The notes below the pieces were generated by a model. That model made no database searches. It was not told the origin of the DNA and saw only the letters and a program-made list of their open reading frames with translations. Source: Acheta domesticus (lineage: Eukaryota; Arthropoda; Insecta; Orthoptera; Gryllidae). Taken from it: a stretch of DNA of 64,000 nucleotides. Location: positions 176,130,282 through 176,194,281 of the forward strand of contig JAHLJT010000631.1 in assembly GCA_031308135.1 (NCBI GenBank), read 5' to 3'. The position numbers and the translations under genes were made by a program. Positions 9,701-19,990 of the stretch are shown in pieces. Each line of letters starts with the position of its first letter. The first letter of the stretch is position 1.

Positions 9701-12544
9701 TTTTTTTATTTTATTTCCTCAGAAAAAATTAAAAATATTTGTTTAAATTGCCGACTTACGCCCTTTCAAGAATAAAAACAGTTATATTTACTATAATTTG
9801 CTATTACATTTTAGTTTTTAAAGCGCTACAACGCTTCTTTTAGAAGTTATTTAACGAAATGGTTACAAAAATCGTGACGTGCGTTGCAGCTTGCATTTTT
9901 CATGAATATTTATATGCGTTTTTAAACAAATCCTTCATATTTTTAAAGTCAAAGTGGAATTCTTCACGTCTCCGTAAAAGTATCTTTCTTTAGTGACTTC
10001 ATTTATAAAGATTGGTTGCGTGCGAGAGTCGCAAAAGGAAGGTATACTACTGAAATAATTTAGGAGACGATACACACATTTTATTGCAAAACTGAGAAGC
10101 TTGTTTGGAATAGGTACTACCTCCACTTACCTTTTTTTCAGTACGTAGGGCACAGAAATACGTTCTTTTTATGTTTCTTTAACTTATTGATTCCTTTTTC
10201 TTCAGACACAGTCATTAACGTATATTGCCAAACACATTAACAAATTGACGAGTTAGGAATACTACAAATGTTCATTGTGTCAGTGCCAAAATGCAAAATA
10301 GATCTCTCTGTGATCTAAAAACACCAAATTAAAACAATAAAAACAAAAATTATCCGAATAAAAGTTTGTACAAATATCAATTTCATAAAAGGACGTGATA
10401 ATGACTAGACGTTTTGGACTAGTGATATGAACTTTTACAAAAACACAACCATTAACAAAAGAACTAGGGCTTCATGAAACCGGATGTTACGATTAATTAT
10501 TGAATCAAATCAGCTAGAGGTTTAAGAAATACTGCAGACCTAAAATAAGTTATTTTTTAAACTCATAATTTGTACACGTATACTTGTCAAATATTGTAGT
10601 ACCTTACTCTTAGGCAACACTACACAAGTCCTAAACTTACCAATACTACACGTAGACCTGGCAGTTTTACTGGGTAAAATACACCGTTGTGCTAATTAAA
10701 CATGCAAAAATTGCAGCTTGAAAATAACACGACACACTACCAGCACTAGCAAATGTAATGGAAGTTGGCAAAATGAATTATCTTTCAGAAAATCCACAGG
10801 GTTGTCCAGCAGGCGTTTTCAAAAAAAAATAGTTAGTTCCTCTTAGTATTAAATTCTATGTCATATTGCTTTTATAATGTGTTACTTTCTCAGTATCTGA
10901 AAAGTTGAAACACTAAAGTATTGCTATGGTACGTTTTGATGCACACTTTTTACCAATATCTTTCCGATTGGATTAAAGCACATTTTGTTGAAAATTTGAA
11001 TATGGTATTTTTTGAACAAGGATATTCAGTGGATGTACTCCGTTCACGTTCTTTAGTCTCTCTTAAACAATGGATAATCCATGGAAATGCGACACTGAAA
11101 TGCATCGACAGAACTTTTCACAATCTTAAGAATATTTTTTTACTTTTCATGGCCCAAACATATTTTAACGGAACAAACTTTAAGGAAATACTTAACTTTA
11201 TCTCACTATGTGCATGATATTCGAGTAATTTAGAACTACATTACAACATCAATGAAGTGTTTCCCGGTAAAATAATTCTGTAAAAGAAAGAGGAGGAACC
11301 ATATACCACTGGAGCACTCTTCGCCCCGATCATTCCGTATGTTTATAAACCTTATAAAAGTGCATTGATTGGCCAGAATGAAAATTAATGTTCTAGATAT
11401 TAACGTCGGCCGTAATTCGTAAGGCAGTCATTCGTAATATCGGCCATGTGACGTTCAATGTATTTTAATACCACTTTCTTATTACAAAAGAACAAAAATA
11501 ATTATGATAATTCATTTACAAAATTTAGCTACCACTAATTTGTTTTGTTTTTTTGTTTTTTGGTAGGTTTTATTTTTTGTAATTTTGACTGTGGGTTCAT
11601 GGTATCAATAAATTAGGAGATAGATTTAAAAGAGAAAATATATCTTGTTTCTTTCACATTCAACGAGAATTTACGTGATTAACGCTTCTATTGTGTAATT
11701 AAGTGCAATTTGTACAATCTTCTGTACGAAGGTTGAAAATAATTTGAAAATTAATTAAGACTGCCTTTGGGTATATTTTAATTTCTGGGAAGACAAATTT
11801 AATAAAAATTGTCATTTACGGCGTAACATGTTTCATTTGTTGTATGTCTGCCTTACAATCAAAGAACCTAATCTTCCCAGAACTTTGTAATTTTGCTACT
11901 TCCATTCTGAGTGATTAATAATTTGTACTAATTGAGATCCAGTGTTTTTTGTGCAATAAAGTATAACTTAAACGAAAAAATATTTTGTAATTCTGCAAAA
12001 TGTTTAATTTTATGTAGATTGTGCAGGTAATTCTCATTTAAATAATCTTTTGTAATTTTGCAAAAACTTTTATTTCATATAAAATTATGTAAGCAATTTC
12101 ATTTGGTGTAAATGTGGAACTTTTCACCTTGTCAAAGCAGACGGTCTTTGCTCTTAAAGGGATTTTGTAGGCTCTATGAATAAATAAATTTGTTTCTATT
12201 GCTCTTAACAGTTCTTGTATTTGGTTGCGTCGTGTCAATAGAACAGTACGAAAAGCGAATTGACCCGACCGTATCTTTTATCGCTGACTGCGCAGGTGCA
12301 ACGGGCGCTGCTGGTGCGCGGGGGTGGAGGCGGGGGCGGAGGCAGGCGTGGGGACGCGGAGGGGGCGACTGCGCGGCGCCTGCGGCTGCTGGCGCAGCAG
12401 CTCCTGCAGCAGCCGCTGCGCTTCTCGGCCGCCGGCTGCTTCGCCCTCGACTGCTCGCTGCTCTACAACTACGCCGGCGCAGTCGCCACTTACCTCGTCG
12501 TGCTGCTCCAGTTCCAGTACTCAGACTCGGGATCGCGTTCTTAG
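594..12544 (+). CDS. Gustatory receptor gene A (partial, five 3' exons)
   Basis: This is the 3' part of an insect gustatory receptor, a seven-pass membrane ligand-gated channel of the 7tm_7 family found in chemosensory neurons. The visible coding exons are 594-755, 2150-2309, 5616-5813, 8626-8814 and 12296-12544. Intron phases are consistent throughout: phase 2 after the first, phase 0 after the others. All introns are GT-AG. The protein ends with the family signature TYLVVLLQF, and an earlier exon has the typical arginine-rich loop followed by LNRLLE-like residues (RINRLLEE). The exons for the N-terminus and first two membrane segments must lie left of position 1. Lack of a TYE motif argues against the sugar-receptor subfamily. 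No frame break is seen in these exons. The ligand is unknown. Confidence 0.85.
756..2149 (+). other. Gene A intron
   Basis: AT-rich intron. It holds a copy of a ~235-bp SINE-like repeat at 830-1065. The rest (1066-2149) shows no recognisable gene or element. Confidence 0.7.
830..1065 (+). repeat. SINE-like repeat B, copy 1
   Basis: This interval matches 32840-33075 along its length. Shared landmarks are gccacgaacgggagtcc, acaacgccatc, attgtaaaacggcggggtt, actaatagtttcctctccc and gtgccactg. It starts 75 bases after the donor of gene A exon 594-755. I do not see a clear pol III box pair, so class is uncertain. Confidence 0.7.
2150..2309 (+). CDS. Gustatory receptor A exon with membrane segment 4
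   Basis: This exon follows a gatgcccag acceptor. The first base completes the split AG-A arginine codon, and the frame then reads VLVQFVIVTLDALFVGLVLF followed by a basic loop (RSRLWRINRLLEEHL). It ends DEQ before a gtgagg donor, phase 0. A membrane segment followed by a basic stretch and an N-R-L-L motif is typical of insect gustatory receptors. The matching exon in gene B is 43975-44122, which is similar in this core but differs after it. Confidence 0.87.
2380..2990 (+). repeat. Dispersed repeat with foldback head, copy 1
   Basis: This interval matches 17588-18330 in two blocks: the start (tagtacattat, gtttcatacggtac, ggccaaggccacct) and the end (aacctgtatcataatgaaaa or gacctgtatcataatgaaaa, tgcaactggttgcagccatc, gggagtagaaaa). 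Its head contains inverted arms at 2389-2438 and 2479-2524. It is a non-coding mobile-element relic of unknown class. Confidence 0.75.
4093..4600 (-). repeat. Composite SINE family A, copy 1 (reverse)
   Basis: Read on the - strand this has the family head (box-B-like sequence near 4545-4560, a tract related to gaattcaatcgc, agtttaacgtgg) followed by the body (cacacatgtc-like region, tgccccgactgggg, accgacctacacgccgg). It is related to 5905-6442, 38412-38965 and 48815-49745. Confidence 0.65.
5040..5530 (+). other. LTR-like or promoter-like stretch
   Basis: A TATA box (gtatataacggg, near 5185) lies downstream of a GC-mixed segment, and an AATAAA lies near 5449 within cacaataaac. TATA, then a poly(A) signal about 260 bases later, is the usual layout of an LTR. 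I could not define TG...CA ends or a target-site duplication, so this remains a suggestion. It lies just upstream of gene A exon 5616-5813. Confidence 0.3.
5616..5813 (+). CDS. Gustatory receptor A exon with membrane segment 5
   Basis: This exon starts in phase 0 after a cacgtag acceptor with LASRAAACALSARGHLDAL, then ASLNATFGAPLLLEL and a membrane segment (VGVVCCVYAAL). It ends NATAQ before a gtaaaa donor. The pattern of a histidine/leucine helix, then N-x-x-F-G and L-L-L-x-L is the usual gustatory receptor block before TM5. The first hundred bases are almost identical to the start of gene B exon 51898-52316, although the following part diverges. In gene B the corresponding block is not interrupted by an intron. 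Confidence 0.86.
5814..8625 (+). other. Gene A intron
   Basis: This intron contains a composite SINE right after the exon (5905-6442), an AT-rich stretch without features (6443-7403) and the 91-bp array that reaches its 3' splice site. Gene B has no intron at the corresponding place. Confidence 0.75.
5905..6442 (+). repeat. Composite SINE family A, copy 2
   Basis: The head has ctctgaccgggaggtcc, ttggttcgagtaccgacgg (box-B-like), gtcgaattcaatcgc, ctagcggccgg and agtttgccgtgg. The body follows with gcgaatgccggagcagtacc, catgtcgggagaccggtc, agatctcgcc and gttgacgcgcccggaatc. The 48815-49745 copy has the same order of landmarks with an insertion between head and body. It starts about 90 bases after the exon. 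Confidence 0.8.
7404..8700 (+). repeat. 91-bp tandem array carrying a 3' splice site (about 13 units)
   Basis: A 91-bp GC-rich unit is repeated with exact register. The phrase gtgttggcagggg recurs every 91 bases from about 7525 to 8618, 13 times, with a degenerate extra unit at the left end (7404-7497). Units differ at a few sites only (gaacgtg or gaacttg; gtggcag or gtggctg; gtgcg or gtgtg). Each unit holds a pyrimidine/G-T tract, the acceptor ggcag and the first ~74 bases of gene A exon 8626-8814. The last unit runs into the unique part of that exon. Long open frames on both strands here result from the repeat and are not genes. Confidence 0.95.
8626..8814 (+). CDS. Gustatory receptor A exon with membrane segment 6
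   Basis: This exon starts in phase 0 at GGGAACGTG after a gtgttggcag acceptor and reads GNVTWPGAEAEAGVALMW, then VVLGAASLFAWGAFRALKLL, ending ARRSGPL before a gtacgc donor. Only this acceptor joins in frame both to the preceding exon (phase 0) and to the unique part after 8700. Its first ~74 bases are the final unit of the 91-bp tandem array at 7404-8700. The unique part aligns with gene B 52200-52316 (MGAASSLAW, then the cysteine-containing helix). It corresponds to the TM6 region. Confidence 0.78.
8815..12295 (+). other. Gene A intron
   Basis: A truncated SINE head lies at 8850-9020. The rest to 12295 is plain AT-rich sequence in which I see no gene, mobile-element protein or RNA. Confidence 0.65.
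8850..9020 (+). repeat. Composite SINE family A head, truncated copy
   Basis: The interval has cttctgacagggagtctt, ggctcgagtccc (box-B-like), a diverged aggccaaattccgactgg and ctctgataagtaatttt in the same order as the other heads. The body is absent. It begins about 35 bases after the donor of exon 8626-8814. Confidence 0.6.
12296..12544 (+). CDS. Gustatory receptor A last exon (TM7, signature motif)
   Basis: The terminal exon follows a gactgcgcag acceptor, phase 0. It starts VQRALLVRG, then a glycine run encoded by a GC-rich simple repeat, a helix (ARRLRLLAQQLLQQPL), RFSAAGCFALDCSLLYNYAG and the signature TYLVVLLQF, which matches the family motif T-Y-(5 hydrophobic)-Q-F. It ends QYSDSGSRS and a TAG stop at 12542-12544. 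From the helix onward it is nearly identical in DNA to gene B's last exon. The glycine run differs in length and composition between the two. I see no clear AATAAA soon after the stop. Confidence 0.92.
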   Translation: MQRALLVRGGGGGGGGRRGDAEGATARRLRLLAQQLLQQPLRFSAAGCFALDCSLLYNYAGAVATYLVVLLQFQYSDSGSRS

Positions 12545-13310
12545 AAAGGAGCTACACGATTTGTGAAACAAGGTGCAAGGAAACAAGGCGCTATGTACCG
12601 TTCCAATTAGTAGTTTCAATGTGTCAGCTAGATCTATTCTGTTTAAAAAGAAATGGAATTACACACGTACGTAGCATAACTAAAAGGAAATTAGTTTTAC
12701 CCGGCTACGCGATGCAGCGTTATGCTTTTCGGACGGTATATCAGGATTTCTTTGTAACCTCTGATATGTAGTCTGATTTGAATAATAGTCGTATGGTATA
12801 TAGGTTTGACAGCGTGAAATTCACTGGCTACATAAATCACATTAAAAAATCCGATACCCTCGTTACTGGGGATCATTTCGTAATTTTTGAAGTGAAACTT
12901 ATCTATCCGCAGGTTGAGAAAATCAGATTGTATCAGACGTGTAGTTGTTCTCGTTGTGGCGTATTCGCCGATGTCTGCGCTGCTGAATGGAGCCATGTAG
13001 ATCGAACTGGTAGCCTCTCGAGGAATATCCTGGATTGAGCGCGTCCAGTTATATGCAGCAATTTCGTGAACCTCCAATAATCCTCACATAGCTTCGTGAA
13101 TCTCACGACTCACGACTGGTTCATTTTCAAAACACCAAAGAAGAAGTTGTTAGACACTCCTAAAAATGTTCAGCCACTGTCAACAATGAACATCGGATGT
13201 CGGACACTTGGGTGTCAAGAGTCTGCGTATGTTTATACGAACAAATGAGTTCGCTTGCCATGCAACTTCAACTAATGTACTGCAACTTACAGTATACTAT
13301 GTTTTACAAG

Positions 13311-14001
13311 AGTTGGATAAAAAGTAATGGGAAATGCTTTTTTTTCCGAAATGTCTTTATTGACAGAGGTATTGACGTTTACTCACTTTCAATATAATCG
13401 TCTCCGTTATTAATGGTTTTTACCAAATTTTAGGAAGGCGTCGTATACCACCTGCTCGTCTGTTTTTGTTGATGTGCCATATTGACCGTTCTATAGCATG
13501 AATAATTTCTTCTCTGTTATTGTACCGGTTTATTCGCAGCGGTTTAATCATTTTGCCGAAGAGATTATAATCACAGGGACTCTTATCGGGTGAGTAAGGC
13601 TGATGTTCCAAAATCTCCCAGCAGCGGCGCAAGGTCCTCCACGTGTGGTCGTCCTATACGGGGGTTATCCTTCACATCATCTCTGCCTAATCTGAACGCG
13701 CGACTGTAGAGAATGGCAATCACCACATGCTTTACGCAGTCCCTAAAAACATTCTTGCTTACTTCGACTTCGTGCCACTTCAATTTTCAACCATGAACGT
13801 TGCTCTACCTTTGTAAACATGATGTTAGGGCGCTTGCACTATTGCTATGAAGTACAACGATTTACACACTGCAGTAGACTGGCAGAATATTGTTCTCGCT
13901 CGTTGCACACACCCGTCTAATATTCCTTCGTTTTGATGGCAGTACGCCGACTAACCAGCTCTACGTTACAGCAATATTCTCATCACTTGTTATCCAACCT
14001 A
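13311..14001 (-). mobile_element. Internally deleted mariner transposon
   Basis: Terminal inverted repeats of mariner type are visible: gttggataaaaagtaatggg at the left and the reverse complement of ttctcatcacttgttatcc at the right (about 13971-14001). The - strand codes for two separated pieces of a mariner transposase. The N-terminal piece (about 13783-13620) has FRLGRDDVKDNPRIGRP. The C-terminal piece (about 13632-13420) has WEILEHQPYSPDKSPCDYNL, which carries the third catalytic Asp. The region between, with the first two catalytic Asp residues, is missing, and the two pieces are in different frames. This is a non-autonomous relic. Confidence 0.8.
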
Positions 14002-14747
14002 TGTACGTTGACATTCATTTGTAAATAGTGTCAACATTTATTCTATCAAAAAAGTGTTCCATGTAAATGCAGGTGAAGCTGATTATTAGATGCGAGCATA
14101 TTATATTTAAAAGTATATGCATGACATACTTATATTATGTTTTATGCATTATACATTTGTTTTTAACTCGCCTTTACACGCGCTTATTTTCCGAACTTGA
14201 GTGATGCGGTCATGGATCGTTGCAACTTCCTATTGTTATCAGAAATCTAGATACGTAATGAGGAAAGGCTGGACATTCCCAACTTCAAATAAAACACAAT
14301 TTAATCGTTTAAATGTCAGAGGAGGAGGGGGAACTATCGAATAACATTGACAGGGGGAGCACTGTGGTTCCTTAAATATACAACAAGCCAATGCACTGAG
14401 CTTACAGAGAACAGTAATTGGAGACATTTGTGCACCAAATATCAACAGGAAAATGAAAAAATCATTACGATGAGGGCCTTATAGATGTCTATCAATACAA
14501 ATGTTAATGATATCATTGAAATCAATAATCGTGTCGGCCGTTGCTATTTTTGGTACAGCAATATTGAAACAATATTTGGACAAAACACCAGTTATTATGG
14601 GTAGGGATCTCGACATTAATTTCAACTGAGACAAAGCTCAATTGTTAATAAGAATTTTGGATGAAAAATTTAAAAATCAAAACATAAAATTAAATTTTCC
14701 TTTGAGATAAGAAGTTTTAGTTATACTATTCGGAAGTCTCTCGCAGT

Positions 14748-14773
14748 TGTGTGTGTGTGTGTGTGTGTGTGTG
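14748..14773. repeat. (TG)n microsatellite
   Basis: An uninterrupted run of TG dinucleotides. Confidence 0.9.
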
Positions 14774-16169
14774 AAAGGTGTGACAGATTTATTTAAGTGT
14801 TGTGTGTGTAAATTTGAATTATATCTTGTATGACACATGCATTAAGTTACTAAAGAAGCAATATTGCGGAAATTAGGTTCCATTTTTTAAAATTATTCTT
14901 CATATCCCCCAGTATATTGGTTTAATCCTAGAGAGGTGTCGCGCAGTGGGGTGAGTTTTTAAAAAATAAACTTTCTCATATTGTTGTTTCAACTCTTGAA
15001 ATTTTATTCTCTAATCATCACAATGTTCGTATCATGTGTGTTAAATATGTATGAATAAGCATAAATGAATACTAATATTCAAAACTACCTTGCAAGTTAC
15101 GGACTTAAGTAATACTTTTCATGAGAAAGTGAATGATGAATTGACATTTGACAGAATGAGTGATTTTCAGCTTTCTTATAATACCTTCCTTCGCATTCAA
15201 ACATGGCAATCTAGTCTGTTGTTATTTATGAGTAAATTTAGTTTGGAAAGTAAATAGGGGAAGGGTGGCCACAACGGCCAGTGCGAGCATAACGGCCAGG
15301 CAGGTTTATAAGGCTGAACAGTGCTACTATCTTGTGGCAAAGGTGGTAAGGTTATTCTTACACTCCCCTTAGTTGTCTTGAATCACGAGAAGAAGAAAGA
15401 ACTACGTCATCAAGAGTTATTGCAATTTCCGTATTTTTCGTACTCTCTGATCTAAGGTAAGTCTTCACTTCATGAACTTATTACAAAGTTATGTAACAAG
15501 AAGGTTTTTGAAACATACTTGTTTTAAAAAAGTTTTAACTTGGCTACAACATTTGGAATTCAGAAATGGCTCGTCGTTGTTCTTGACGACAAACAGGTTT
15601 TGCTAATGGCGTCTAGGCGAGCACAACGGCTAGTAAGTGGCCAATGTGGCCGCCACTGTGGCGATTGTGTCCGTTTACACTAAAAGCTGATAAGGAAGCA
15701 AATAAAAAAATAAAAAGCTATAAAACGCAAAATAGCTGAAGGAAAAAGGATAAGAATATTCATAAAAATTCCAAAAAGAACAGCTTAGAAACCCCGGGTC
15801 AACACTGAGAAAGAAACCTGTTTGAAGGTACTGGTGATAACGATGCATAATATTTTTAGTGTTGTGAAACATTTTCAGTTTCAACTTCCAACGAGCGATT
15901 CAGCAAGTGGTGATGTCGGAGAAGAGGACGATGGATTCTTGTGTGAAAACTCTTCCTAAACCAACTAACAAATCTTATTTTTCATTATAAAAATGTTTTC
16001 TTTAATAGATAATTTTGGAAAATCTTTGTATTCAAAAGATTAAAATTTCCTTCTTTAATTTAAATGCGTTATCACTTTTTTTACCTTTACAGGGCGGGCA
16101 GGTTTTGGTTAGCTATTTTTGTTTTTAAGACTAGATCATTTTCATCAAGATCACTGGGTTAAGGAGAAA

Positions 16170-17245
16170 TTAGTGGTAGAAAATGGCACAACTTTCTCGT
16201 ATTCGTTTCCTATTTCCATGGGTCTGTGCTAGCTATTTGCAATTGCCACATACTTGTGCCAGCTACTATGTATCGCCGCTCCAAGAAAAATGTTTTGACA
16301 TTTTTTGATTTTTCTGTTTCTAATAGTAGGACGGAAATATTAATTTTAGAATAGAATTGAAGAAACAATTAAGAGCCACTTTTTAGAAAATGGAGCCTTT
16401 CTGAAAACGAAATTTGAGCTAGTTTTCACAGAAAACTGTTAAGTTCTCGAGAAACTTTATTTAACATTATTTAAAGTACTCATAATAGAACAACATGTAC
16501 TCATAAATAGAATGATGTGCGTTGTGAATGTGAATGAATGTGAACAAATTGCCGCTAATGTAAATGTATGTGGTAATGTATAAAAATATCTTGTTTTTGT
16601 AATTTTTTAAAATTGCAAATATTTCGTGCAATATTGCCAGAAAACTAATAAAATTTTAAAAAAATATACAGGACCATAGTGAAAATCTCACTTTGGAAAA
16701 CAAATTTGATTTGAAGGAAAAATCACTATCTTAATTTGTATCTTCAATTTGTAATTGTAGGAAAACGGCAAACAAAATTTAAAATTTTGCAATTTTCAAA
16801 AATTCAGAGTTAACGGTGAAAATTGGACATATGCGATCTTTACAAGCGTTTTTTACTCTATTCTTATAAGAAATTTAAAGACAAAATTTGGAGCTGTTTT
16901 TGAGAAAATTTTGCAAATGTCCGGGGGTCTTCGTGTAAAGTACCCCCAAATTTTGAAGGAAGTTTTTCAAAATCGCGGCACCTTGTGTGGAAGCATATCG
17001 ACTGCAGAATATTCATTTTGGAAGAAGTCGTACTTATGGTTTAGGTGCTAGTGTTGTTCGCAGACTGACAGACGGATGGACGTACAGTCGAACGGACATT
17101 TAAAAAAAATATTTTTTCGGTATCAAGGAACCAAAAAACGTATATTTCCTTTAAAATCTCGAAATCAATTTTCCGCAGCATTACATACATTTCCCTACAC
17201 TACGTATATTACTCCGTATATACGTACGTATACGGGAAAGTAGAA
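16170..17245 (+). repeat. Large AT-rich repeat family, copy 1
   Basis: The head is a diverged form (agtggtagaaaatggcacaa, ctttctcgtatt, gccacatact) of the family head at 23545 and 60575. The tail has the typical gacagacggatggacg tract and the end tacgtacgtatacgggaaag. An inverted fragment of the same family follows (17260-17600). It is non-coding. Confidence 0.7.
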
Positions 17246-17259
17246 ATTGGATAAATCCA

Positions 17260-17600
17260 GTTGCTAAATTAAGGAAAAATCCCCTAACATGTAGTGTAGC
17301 CAGAATCCCTGTTTTGTGGGCCCTTGATATCGAACAACCAATTGGAAGCAAAATGTCCGTCTGTTCGTTTGGCCGTCCGTCTGTCCGGTGTATGTAAACA
17401 ACACTAGCGCTTGAACTATGCTTAAGATTTTTTCCAAATTGAAGAAACCCCTATCTATCTTGCCTGAGTCGACGCTCTGAGAGTTTCAAAAACATTCATT
17501 AATTTACATGAAATCCCCCGGACATTTTCAAAATTTTCTCAAAAACGGCTTCAGGGTATTTTTTAAAATTTCTTTTAAGAATAGCGTAATAGTACATTAT
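17260..17600 (-). repeat. Large AT-rich repeat family, inverted fragment
   Basis: Read on the - strand this is the tail part of the family (tggttttatcc-like sequence as aatccagttgctaaatt on +, then ccgtctgtccgg, then aactatgctt). It lies head to tail against the end of copy 1. Confidence 0.6.
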
Positions 17601-18330
17601 AAAACGATGATGTATTAATACATCGAGTTTCATCGAGTTTCATACGGTACTTTTTCTACGACTTATGGTAACTTTTATAAGTTAAACTTCTCCACTGAAT
17701 CGTTTCCTGGCAGTCGACACTCAAGATTCGGCCAAGGCCACCTAGTGGGCACCTCTCTACTCTACACGCACGGCTTTGCTTTACCAGAGCGCTTGCAAGG
17801 GACTACAAAAGTTCCAGGATTAATATTCCGACGTCCCCATTTTCGCACTTTCTTTCATTTCTTGAAACGTCAACACCACCAGAAAGAACCACCATTCACT
17901 AAATATTTTAAACTAAAGAATTGGCCGGTGTTTAAGGACAACCACACCGCAGCAGCAAATAACACAAAATGACTCGTGTGGAGATCTTAACGGCACTCAA
18001 ATGTTCTCTGCAATAACTACCACTGCGCTAGTCAAATACGACCAAAGTGAAATTACAATTCAATTTATTTTAACTAATATTTCACGTAAAAATCACAACT
18101 AATAAAAGAAATTAAGAATGAGAAGCATAAAATAGTATTAAATGCAATTTTAATATACACACTCGAACGAAAGATTTTCAATGATTAATGAAGTGACAAC
18201 ATTGGTTTGTAAGCGACTCTGTGATTGGTCAAGAACCTGTATCATAATGAAAACTGTATCGAAATGACCATCATTATGCAACTGGTTGCAGCCATCCAAT
18301 GACAGCATTATACAATGGGAGTAGAAAAAC
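17588..18330 (+). repeat. Dispersed repeat with foldback head, copy 2
   Basis: This is a diverged second copy of the repeat at 2380-2990. Its foldback head is shortened. The tail shares tcataatgaaaactgtatcg and tgcaactggttgcagccatc. No coding capacity is seen. Confidence 0.75.
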
Positions 18331-18504
18331 ACGTTATTGCGCTATTCTTTTGTTTTGACGTCGATAATATTTACCTTAGTGGCGATTTATTTACATCATT
18401 ATATTTACGAGTACTTTAATTATAATTACGAGTATTATCAATACTTTAGACTGTCTGTTAGAATACAATATTAATATTAAAGTAAAATTTATTCATAGTA
18501 AGGC

Positions 18505-18535
18505 CTGATGATGGAGGAAAACTGTCTTCCGAAAC
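18505..18535 (+). ncRNA. Hammerhead-ribozyme-like core
   Basis: CTGATGA (18505-18511), a short hairpin (GGAGG pairing with CTTCC) and GAAAC (18531-18535) form the conserved core of a hammerhead ribozyme. Such cores are known in Penelope-like elements. I could not close helices I and III, so it may be a remnant. Confidence 0.45.
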
Positions 18536-18639
18536 GTTGCCAAAACTGTATAATATTCATCTGTGTAATTATGTGATTTTATGATTAAATTTTATTGTTT
18601 TGACTGTCTATAAACTTCTTGGAACTTTTATTTTAATAT

Positions 18640-19990
18640 ATTTACGAGTACTTTAAATAATGTCAAGTAAAGTTTTTCGAGAACTCGACCGTTTTCTATA
18701 AAAACTAGTTCAAAATTACGAATTTTCATAAACGCTCAAACGCCATTTCTCAAGAATTGTTCTATATTTTTTCATAAAACTGTTGGAATGGATAGTGCTA
18801 ATTGCACTCTTTAATATGACGTAAAATTCAATTTGGGTTATTTTTTGTTGTTGTTTTTCCAAAAATTACACAAAAGGTAATTTTTTTGAAAGATTTCGCA
18901 CATCTTTAATATGCACATTACCAGCAATTTGTAAACATTATTATAATTGTGAGTGTAAGTGCTTAAAATGACTTCAAATGAAGTTTTTTGAAAACTCAAA
19001 ACTTTTCTGTGAAAAAGAGCTTTATATTTCGTATTTTTAGTAGCAATTAAGCACCATTTTTTTTAACGCGGCTACATTTTTTTTAAGATAATTGCCATTT
19101 CGGACGAGGTTTTAGTGTACTTTAATATTCTAAAATCAATATTTCCGTTCTTATGTTAAAAAAAACGAAAAATGAAGAAAATGTAAAAAAAATGTACTTT
19201 CAGCGGCGATAGAAGGCAGCTGGCAAGACTATATGGCAATTCCGAATGGTTAGTCCAGGCCCAAAGACATAGAAAACTAATACGGGGAAGTTTGTGCCAT
19301 TCTGTTGCACCACTAATTATATTTATGTGTACACGTGCTTTAATTAATGTCAAGTAAAGATTCTCGAAATCTCAACCATGTTGTGTGAAAACTACCTCAA
19401 AATTCCGTATTTTCAGAAACGCTCAAACTCCATTTTCTCTAAAGTGGCTCCTAATTTTTTCTTCAAACTTTTCTAACGGATAGTCCTAAATACACTCTTT
19501 TATATGAATGTTAAGTTCATTTTCGTGTATTTATTTTCAAAAATTACAGAAATATATTTTTTTGAAAGGTCTCTCGCACCGTTAATATGCACTTTTCCAG
19601 CGATTTGTAAACTATTGTATTTGTGAGTTAATGTATTTTAATCGTCTTTAAATGTTTTTCGAAAACACAAAGAATGTCTGTGAAAACAGCTTGAAATTTC
19701 GCAATTACAGTAACTCTTAAACGCAATTTTCTTAAAAAAGGCTCCAAATTTTTCATAGCGTATTGCCATTTAGGACGAGAATTTACTGTTTTGGAATATT
19801 CTTAAAATAATATTTCTGTTGTACTATTAGGACCCCGGAAAATTAAGAAAATGTCAAAAAAATGTACTTTGGACGGCGATGGATGACAGCTGGCAAGAGA
19901 ATATGGGATGTCCGAATAGCTAACCGAGATCAAAGGAAATAGAAAACTAATACGGAAAAGTATGTGCTATTCTGTGGCACCACTAATTTA
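18640..19990 (-). repeat. Large AT-rich repeat family, two tandem reverse fragments
   Basis: Two - strand heads end near 19320 and near 19987. Read in reverse both show the family start (agtggtgc, acagaatggcaca, then a cccgtattag-like phrase and attgcca). The fragments run to about 18640 and 19330. Internal phrases such as ggcgtttgagcg are shared with 24100 and 61150. Confidence 0.7.

Larger units (their letters stand above)
12545..16169. other. Intergenic stretch, mostly featureless
   Basis: AT-rich sequence downstream of gene A. It contains the deleted mariner (13311-14001) and a short (TG)n run (14748-14773). Around 15250-15960 a few repeated phrases (cacaacggcca, cataacggcca) and a short acidic reading at about 15885-15955 suggest the tail of an old DNA transposon, but I cannot name it. 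Confidence 0.5.
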
